A DNA stretch of 64,000 nucleotides. Origin: Paralvinella palmiformis (taxonomy: Eukaryota > Annelida > Polychaeta > Terebellida > Alvinellidae). This document shows, piece by piece, positions 57,503-64,000 of the stretch. How positions within the stretch are numbered: position 1 is the first letter of the stretch; each line of letters opens with the position of its first letter. Below the pieces are notes generated by a model. That model had not been told where the DNA came from. It saw nothing but the letters and a program-made list of their open reading frames with translations, and did not search any database. The stretch spans positions 698,501-762,500 of the forward strand of contig JAODUP010000321.1 in NCBI GenBank assembly GCA_025642065.1, written 5' to 3'. The position numbers were made by a program, and so were the translations under genes.

Positions 57503-59475
57503 GGCGATTATTGTGTGGCCCATCATTCCCACAACAGTCGAGGAAAATGTCCAAGACTAGCATTTTTCCAATTTACAAGAGGGGATAAGAGGTAGGTAAC
57601 ATGCCAAATATGATTGAAAAAGAGTAGCTGAGAGAAATAATCGTAATACCTATATTATATTATTGCCTGCTCAGGGCAGTCAGGCTGCTAGCTGCCAATC
57701 AATAATCATTGAATTTCTGTGTAAAATTCTGAAATCTTTCATATTAATATTGAAATAAGTCCTTTGATGCTGAAGAAATGGTTATGATTGTGATTATCAC
57801 AAGTTTGGTCAACTGAATAAATAATCCATGTTATTTGACATTGACAGTCACTTAGTCTTAGAGGTTAATCATTAAATCACATGTTTTTTATTAACAGTTG
57901 GTCCAATATGATCACCATCTACTGATCTAACCCACAGGAAAAAGAAACTCAAATCATGTAGACTTTACATCCAGACCATGAGTACAAATTACCAGGCTGA
58001 AATGTGCTCAAGGCCACTCAACTCAAACTAGCAGCTACGGATGACATGTCTGTAGCTCAGTTGGTGAACGAACTTGTTGGACACTTTCAAACTTAAAGTT
58101 AATATGCTGTGTTGTTCTTGATGAACTGGCAATAAAAGAAAAGGTGTCATATAACCCTGAAGATGAGGTGGAAGATTTTGGAGATGACTCGTGCTGGAAA
58201 CTTTTAATATTTTGCCAGTTGTTGTGTTTATGTTGAAAGGTAGCATGTAAGTGGAAGCAACCAATTGGCTATTTTGTAACCAGCAGTACTCCAAGTGTAT
58301 TAAGATTGTAAGTGAACATGTTGCCTTATTGTCAAAGCTATAATATGTGATCAAGGGTCAAATAATCAGTAAAACCTTAAGGAGCATCAGTTAGCAAGCC
58401 ACATTTTATGCACAACAATAATCATGTCATTATCTTCAATGATCCACCACATTTATTGAAGAATATACACAATAGTCTTAAAAACTTAGGTTTCCAAGTT
58501 GGAGAACAATTTTGTTTCTTTTACTGTAGGGATTCAGTTTTACCTATCAGAATGGCTCCCAAGTTAACAGAAAAACATGTGGATTTGCAGGGAGGGTGAA
58601 AGGGTGGACACAGGGATAACCCTGGTGCCACACAATTCCATATTGCCTCTAACAGAACATGGTTGTGATTTATCTAACTGTCAGCAGGATATCGATACAT
58701 TTCTATTTAATTTGAAGTGTATTGCTCCAGTCCAACACAATGAGCCTCTACACCCACGAGTTCCTTCATCTTCCAAGATACTTGATGCCACCAAATGTCT
58801 AATAGTTATTTTTAGCCCTCAACCTCTGCTTACAGTAGAGGGCGCCTCCGTGGTCTAGTGGTAGCATGTTGGACCACAGATCACTACCACCCGGGTTCGA
58901 ATCTCGGAGTGGGCATATCTGAAGGTTGTTTCATCTTTCACTTCGTCTCATTACCTTTGTAGGTCGCTCGGCCCAGTTGACCTACCATGTGCACAAAAGT
59001 GGCCATAAAACATCAATCATCTGCTTACATCAGAGGAAGACAATATCATCATTTATATAGAGGGATACATTTCTGACAAAATTACAAAAATGGTGTGTAG
59101 TAAATGGGCTGCAGGTTTAGTTGGTCTTTTAAATAAAGTGAACTCTTCCCAAGTATTTATTGCTGCTAAGCAGTATCAAGATCTTCCCACTGGTGGTCTT
59201 GTTGTACCCAGTTCAGATTTAATGGAAGTGTGTATATTGATAGAAACAGAATTCTGTAATAATATTGAAAAATCCTCCACATGAGTAAAGTTAGTTCTAT
59301 ACTAGTAACACTTACACTGTCAAAGATACAAGGAAAGTTAGAATGTGATTCATGTAAAACGTTACAGTTTGTTGTACACTTGTATATTAATATCCGTCTA
59401 CAGCATGTTTTATTTGTGAATATTAGAGAATTCAATAGTTGCAAGGGTAAAAAGAACCAATTTTGTTTTTAAATT
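57503..59475 (+). pseudogene. P-element-type (THAP9-like) transposase remnant
   Basis: Pieces in order: a THAP-like start (YCVAHHSHNSRGKCPRLAFF, 57509 on), then ICCVVLDELAIKEKVSYNPE (about 58100). A KWKQPIGYF segment follows at about 58250, then NDPPHLLKNIHNSLKNLGFQ and LPIRMAPKLTEKHVDLQGG (58408-58599). After a SINE insertion come IIYIEGYISDKI and GGLVVPSSDLMEVC (59050-59280). DPPHLLKN, MAPKLTEKH and KWKQPIGYF are hallmarks of P-element and THAP9 transposases. Multiple stops and shifts break it. Terminal repeats were not found. Confidence 0.8.
58841..59019 (+). repeat. tRNA-derived SINE (family A), best-preserved copy, with target duplication
   Basis: It starts GGCGCCTCCGTGGTCTAGTG (box A). 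GGGTTCGAATCTCGGAGTGG (box B) follows, and it ends TGGCCATAAAACATCAAT. CTGCTTACAGTAGAG (58826-58840) and CTGCTTACATCAGAG (59021-59035) flank it as a target-site duplication. It split the P-element transposase remnant. Confidence 0.9.
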
Positions 59476-59570
59476 AAGGCATTATTGATTGATCAATGTC
59501 ATTAATTATAATTTCTTGTGTCTTTATGTACACTTGTAAAAACTTTAAATTCAAAATACATATTCTGGAC

Positions 59571-60637
59571 CAGACATGGGCTCGATTCAATTTTGTCAAT
59601 TCCATTTCCACTCAATTCCATTTAGTGAATTCCGATTCCACCTCAAATTTATCAATTCCAATTCCAAATTTTTCTGACTCTTTTTGCCTAATTGTTTTTA
59701 CCATGAGTAAGTACTCTGAATACCTACTGGAATACATACTCCGAGTAGTTTATATTCCAAGTAGAATTATCATGGAAGAAATATTTCTGAATTAAAAAAT
59801 TTAAATGTAAATTAATTTGTGGATTTAATTTAATTTTCCCATTCTAAATATTGAACGAGGGTAAATTCCTAAATAGCAATATCTCCATATAGATTATAGG
59901 CATGCTATGTGGTGGTGTCACCGTGTTGTGGGTGGAGCCCATGGTATCCACACCATTTTAATTGATTAAATGCTCACGTGCGGTGCCACAATTGGTGTAC
60001 AAATGGTAGAATGCAGAATGACTTTCCTTTCGGATTGATAAATATTTTATTTGACAACAAGTTTGAAGAGAACTGCAGAAATTTCTATAATCAGAGGTAA
60101 AAGATGCCTTATTATCTTGGGAGCAAACAGCAATAGTAATTATTTAATATATTATATCGTATAGAATGAAACAATATGAACTTAATTTTGATGCATTAAT
60201 TACAGGTAAAATAATTATTTCAATAACATATAAACGTATAATGGGACATTCATGGGTAGAATAATAGATCTGCACTAATTGTAGTCATACAATCAGAATG
60301 TGCCCTACACACAACGCTTTATGGCTGCGTTTTCACATCTCTACACGCTTTACGGCAATAATTCATTTCTTAAATAGATCATTTTGTGACCAAGGAAACA
60401 TTTTTATTGTATTGTGTCACACAACATAAAGTAGGCTTGATTATTAAAGCTATTTGTGTTGAATTTTACTAATCATCCTAAGAAAATACAACTGTTTGCT
60501 TTGCGTTTTGGGAATCCCAAGGACTCGGTTGCTCGTAGCGCCATCTATTGAAAGTTTTTCGCGGGTAGGTTCCCTATTGGAATTGATAAACTTGAGGTGG
60601 AATTGGAAATGACCAAATGGAATTGACCCTGTGTCTG
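59571..60637. mobile_element. TIR element with CAATTCCA-rich ends
   Basis: The left end CAGACATGGGCTCGATTCAA and the right end, inverted (CAGACACAGGGTCAATTCCA), are followed by matching AATTCCACCTCAARTTTATC blocks. Length is 1067 bp. No transposase was identified, and an 8-bp duplication was looked for but not seen. Confidence 0.65.
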
Positions 60638-61240
60638 ATGGGTAGTAATGCTGGAAGAATGGCACAAATCACACGTGCTCGTCTTCCAATTATAGGCAAC
60701 CATCACATCAATTTCCTGAATCTTACGCCACACATTTTATGTAAATTGAAAAACACAAGCAACCAGCTGTACGATTGGCACCCCATAGCAGTATTGCAAG
60801 CACTATAAAGCCAATATGTTGCATTGTGACCCCTCTTGGACACAATGTACGAAAACCTCGGTTCAATCATAGACATGCCATCTCTATGTCTTGCATAGAT
60901 ACATCTTCCTGGGATAGATTGATGAGTGATGGTTTTTCAGTGATCAATGGAGCCACTAATGCTTTCACGTGCACATCATAAACCAACGGTGACAGATTAC
61001 ATGGATGCTGAATGATCTGACTGCATGATAACTTCAGGGTAATACACTCAGTGTGGTGATGATAGAGACACTGTCAATGATGGATTGATCCTGGTTAATG
61101 AGAGCTATGTCGATGGACATTTCCAGGGTTGATACTCTTGACACGCTTATACTGTTCGGCTGAGAACTCAACTACTTGGCATGGACCTTTAGCTCCAGCC
61201 ATTGCTTTGTATTTCAGGGAGAATCACCAGGTGTCGCTTA
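60638..61240. other. unassigned DNA
   Basis: Short ORFs only, none recognised. Confidence 0.35.
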
Positions 61241-61555
61241 TTCAGCCAGCCTCTATGTTGGAGTGGTTGAGAAATTTCCTCCCCACCACTCACAGGGGAG
61301 CAGTACGGAAAGATGGACCTGAGGGTGGTCACTGCCAGAGTGTTTTACGTCCTCAGGGGGTCTTTAACATCCCCCTTTTTTTTAATAATTCAGTGGAGAC
61401 GGCAGCACCATTTAACGTGATCATCCACCCACGATGTTGTGAGCCGAGAAAATCCGGAAAAGTTTCGACCTCTTATGGGGTTCGAACCTGTGACCGTTGG
61501 CACCAAGTGCCGGGTGCTTAACTGCTAGGCCACCGGAGCTCACTGTAGCTCCAGC
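61241..61555 (-). repeat. tRNA-derived SINE (family C)
   Basis: On the - strand it begins CAGTGAGCTCCGGTGGCCTA then GCAGTTAAGC (box A). CACAGGTTCGAACCCC (box B) follows, then a body ending near GGGGAGGAAATTTCTCAACC. Body fragments recur at 14975, 21008 and, inverted, at 61585. Confidence 0.75.
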
Positions 61556-61584
61556 CATTCACATATACCCTATATATAGCGATA

Positions 61585-61710
61585 TGCAGTGAGCTCCGGC
61601 TCCATCTTTGCGTACTGCTCCCCTGTGAGTGGTCGGGGACGAGGTATGCTCAACCACTCACAAGGACTCCTCAATAGAGGCTGTGCTGAATAAGCGATAG
61701 CCTGGGGCTA
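61585..61710 (+). repeat. truncated inverted copy of SINE family C
   Basis: GCAGTGAGCTCCGGCTCCAT then CTTTGCGTACTGCTCCCCTG and GCTGAATAAGCGATAGCCTG are the 61241-61555 copy in opposite orientation. Its centre, including box B, is deleted. Together the two form a near inverted pair. Confidence 0.7.
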
Positions 61711-62025
61711 CTCCCCAAAATACAAAACAGACTCAGTTGTATGATCAAACTGTTGGATCATGAACTGGATGCCGTTACACAATACATGGATACACATTGA
61801 CGGCCATAATGTTCAGGATTTACTTATATATAATTGCAAATATAGCGCTCTTTCATGTGTCTCTGATCTTGCTTACAACAGTGTGGTGCCAATTGGTTTG
61901 TAATATTAGATCAAATTAAATTAACAGTAGTGTAGTACTGACGGCTTCAGGTTCTTGAAGGATCAATTGAAAATAACTCGTCATCAATCTATTCATCCAA
62001 TTGCTGCTTTTAGTATCAATCAAAG

Positions 62026-62063
<38 letters not shown>

Positions 62064-62143
62064 TAATTATTGTTGTTGATTCAAGCCTTGAATACTACTA
62101 CTACTAGTTGTGTATGCCACTTTCTTCTCAATCCAGATACATC
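61711..62143. other. upstream region of the second P450 gene
   Basis: A (TA)n(CA)n tract lies at about 62027-62062, some 80 bp before the start codon. No clear TATA box was separated from it. Confidence 0.4.
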
Positions 62144-62498
62144 ATGATATTAACTGATGTTTATACATCACTAGTCAACCCACAGCTGTGGCTGATAACA
62201 ACTGTCATCTTCCTTCTGTCTTATAACTACTTCGTCAAAGAATCGTGGAAGAAGTTGCCTCCGGGTCCTTGGACATTGCCTCTGATAGGATCGCTGCCAT
62301 TCTTGGGATTAGACATCAGAAAACCGCTGAGAAAGATGGCTGCCAAATATGGTGACGTGTTTACGATTTATCTCGGATCGAGGCGTGTCGTCGTGCTAAA
62401 CGGATATGACGTCATCAAGGAAGCTTTTCTGAAGAATGGTCACGTGTTCTCGGGTCGTCCCGATATCTTTTTTATATCTGGCTTAACGAAAGGATATG
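62144..62498 (+). CDS. cytochrome P450, CYP2-like, first exon of a second gene
   Basis: From MILTDVYTSLVNPQLW the exon reads a signal anchor, the LPPGPWTLPLIG hinge and the N-terminal beta/A-B region. It ends at donor ATATG|GTAGGT (62499), the same phase and position as exon 1 of the 33282 gene. An alternative in-frame ATG is at 62114. Residues from SYNYFV to FSGRP are identical to the first gene, while the parts before and after differ (PDIFFISGLTKGYG against PPVFFVTAVTEGYG). No later exon appears before 64000, so the rest should lie beyond the window. Role as for the first P450, substrate unknown. Confidence 0.85.
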
Positions 62499-63109
62499 GT
62501 AGGTGGTAGTTGTCTTATTGGTAGTCATATAAGTGACTACAGAGGATGTATTAGATTTACTGATGTCATTCATTGAAATGAGTAGATAATGATATATGAT
62601 TTGTAAGTTGTTCCATGCCGAATTTGTTTATATTGGAATATCCATCTGATGCGGTAACATTAAGTAGGTAAGACTTATGAGAGTGGATTGAATGGTTTTT
62701 GACCAATAACAGACAATGATGCAAAGATTAAAGAGATTTGTTTCCAGTGACGTAAAATGGCACCATTGCTACGGGGTTTTAGCTGGATATCAGCGTCTGG
62801 ATTGTTCTGATCCGTTTGAACGCTGACAATGAATCATTTTCTAAAACCACCACTAAGTGACTAGAGGTAATGTCCAAAATAAAATTTTGAGGGTTTCATA
62901 CTCGTGTGGATTTGTCCTCCTGGATCCACTCTTTATAATTACAGGGGATTTGTTCTGTGGTCTTTAGTCAGAGAGTTTTCCGTCTATTTAAAATAATTTA
63001 TCTTTCTTCCTATTAACTACAAAATCCAAACTTGGATGTTGCGTACTGGTGTGCTAGTGAGAGTGTTGGCGGTGTGTCTGTACAAATTTAACTCATGCAG
63101 GGTGCGTGG
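62499..63109. other. P450 second gene, intron 1
   Basis: No exon or repeat is recognised before the LINE. Confidence 0.4.
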
Positions 63110-64000
63110 CTATATACAACTACAAGGTGCTGTTATCATGACTCATCTTAGGAGACAGCCATGGAGTCTGGTCTTAAATGACTCCAGTGACTGAGCTGCC
63201 GCAACATCTGGAGGGAGGCTGTTCCAGAGTCAGGCTGTATCCGGGAAGAAGGAGTACTGCATTGTTGTTGTTCTGCAGTACTGAATGAAGAATTTTACAG
63301 TGTTCCCTCTGGTGGCTGATATAATAGGGGTCAGATAGGACCACACTGGGATGCACACCAAGCCATGGACTGGTCGGTACATCATCGTCGCCTTCTTTGC
63401 CTTGGCACGACGCTTTGCTAGTGACTCCCATCCAAGTTGTTTCATCATCTGTGTCATCATCTACTGGTTCTCTGGAAGTCTTGGTAGACAAATCTAGCAG
63501 AGCGGCATTGAGTCTTCTCAAGGCAGTCAATGTCTTTCTGGGTGTGAGGGTCCCAAATAGTGCTGGCATACTCCATGATGGGTCTAACAAGTGTGGAGTA
63601 GCACTGGGCCCTAGTGTCTCTTGGGCATCCTCGCATGTTTCTTTGGAGAAACGCACTTGTGGCATCTGCTTTGCGGGCTGTGCTGTGGATGTGCTTCTGC
63701 CAGCTAGGCTTATTGTGCCGCTTCATGCCTAGGTATTTGACAGTGTCTGTAGTTTTCAGGATATGATCATGGATAGTGTAGTTCTCCTGAATGACATTGC
63801 ATTTGTTGGTGACTCACAATAGCTGACACTTTTCTGGATGCAATTCCTTTTGCCATAAGGGCTGAGTCAGCAGGGCTCTTTTGATAGAGGAGACAATCAT
63901 CTGCAAACAGCCTAATGCTTGAAGTGACACCTTGGGGGAGGTCATTAATGAACATTAAGAACAGCACTGGTCCAAGTACTGTTCCTTGGGGTAATCCCGA
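63110..64000 (-). pseudogene. LINE reverse transcriptase, 3' part, running off the window
   Basis: On the - strand from the window edge: [30 protein letters not shown] and FADDCLLYQ (catalytic FADD). After a shift and deletion near 63800 come TVKYLGMKRHNKPSWQKHI and a tail with LVRPIMEYASTIWDPHTQKD. This is a jockey/CR1-type RT. Expected sequence between FADD and YLG is partly missing. It lies inside intron 1 of the second P450 in antisense orientation; its 5' part is beyond 64000. Confidence 0.85.

Noticed and set aside
58841..58915. Possible functional tRNA gene
   Set aside because: Box A and box B are good, but the acceptor stem does not close well and the unit continues into a shared SINE body with a target duplication.

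Overview
This is an AT-rich animal nuclear window with long introns, abundant (TA)n tracts, several tRNA-derived SINE families, LINE, Ty3/gypsy and P-element remnants, and many tandem arrays. The gene content and repeat style fit a lophotrochozoan, most likely a mollusc (gastropod suspected). That assignment is inference; no species-specific sequence was recognised.

Five host genes are supported, all on the + strand. (1) 4331-17102: an F-box/WD40 protein of the FBXW10 type, eight coding exons, 1261 codons before the stop. Its fourth coding exon is preceded by eleven 72-bp copies of its own splice acceptor and exon start. (2) 23.8-25.5 kb: an ATF4-type bZIP factor (334 aa). Its leader has the classic stress-response layout: a 3-codon uORF followed by a 57-codon uORF that overlaps the main start. 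(3) 29769-31732: a two-transmembrane, proline-rich protein of unknown function (427 aa, three exons). (4) 33282-40145: a CYP2-like cytochrome P450 in six exons, with all catalytic motifs but an in-frame TAA 38 codons before the natural stop. (5) 62144 to beyond the window: the first exon of a second CYP2-like gene. A 249-bp tract in it is almost identical to exon 1 of gene 4.

The space between and inside genes is mostly mobile and tandem DNA. 0-4 kb: a LINE RT tail in which a 36-bp minisatellite grew, lying between inverted repeats. 8.9-15 kb (inside the FBXW10-like gene): SINEs, a MULE-like MITE with a 9-bp target duplication, the 72-bp acceptor array and a 45-bp minisatellite. 17-23.7 kb: gene-poor, with a LINE remnant, SINE fragments and a MITE fragment. 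25.6-29.7 kb: a SINE split by a TIR element, and a long-TIR MITE carrying CRE sites. 33.6-42.7 kb (inside and just after the P450): ACN and 26-bp arrays, a second CRE-bearing MITE, and a 2-kb array of a 23-bp unit starting 2 nt after the P450 stop. 43-51.8 kb: a (GA)n tract, a decayed Ty3/gypsy element and a second MULE-like MITE. 52-64 kb: TIR elements, a THAP/P-element transposase remnant split by a SINE, inverted SINE copies, the second P450 exon and a 5'-truncated-by-window LINE on the - strand.

The genes do not form one pathway. The main points of interest are the amplified in-frame splice acceptors, the conserved translational-control leader of the ATF4 gene, the P450 pair with a conversion-like tract and a nonsense codon, and MITEs that carry palindromic CRE/ATF sites in their ends.
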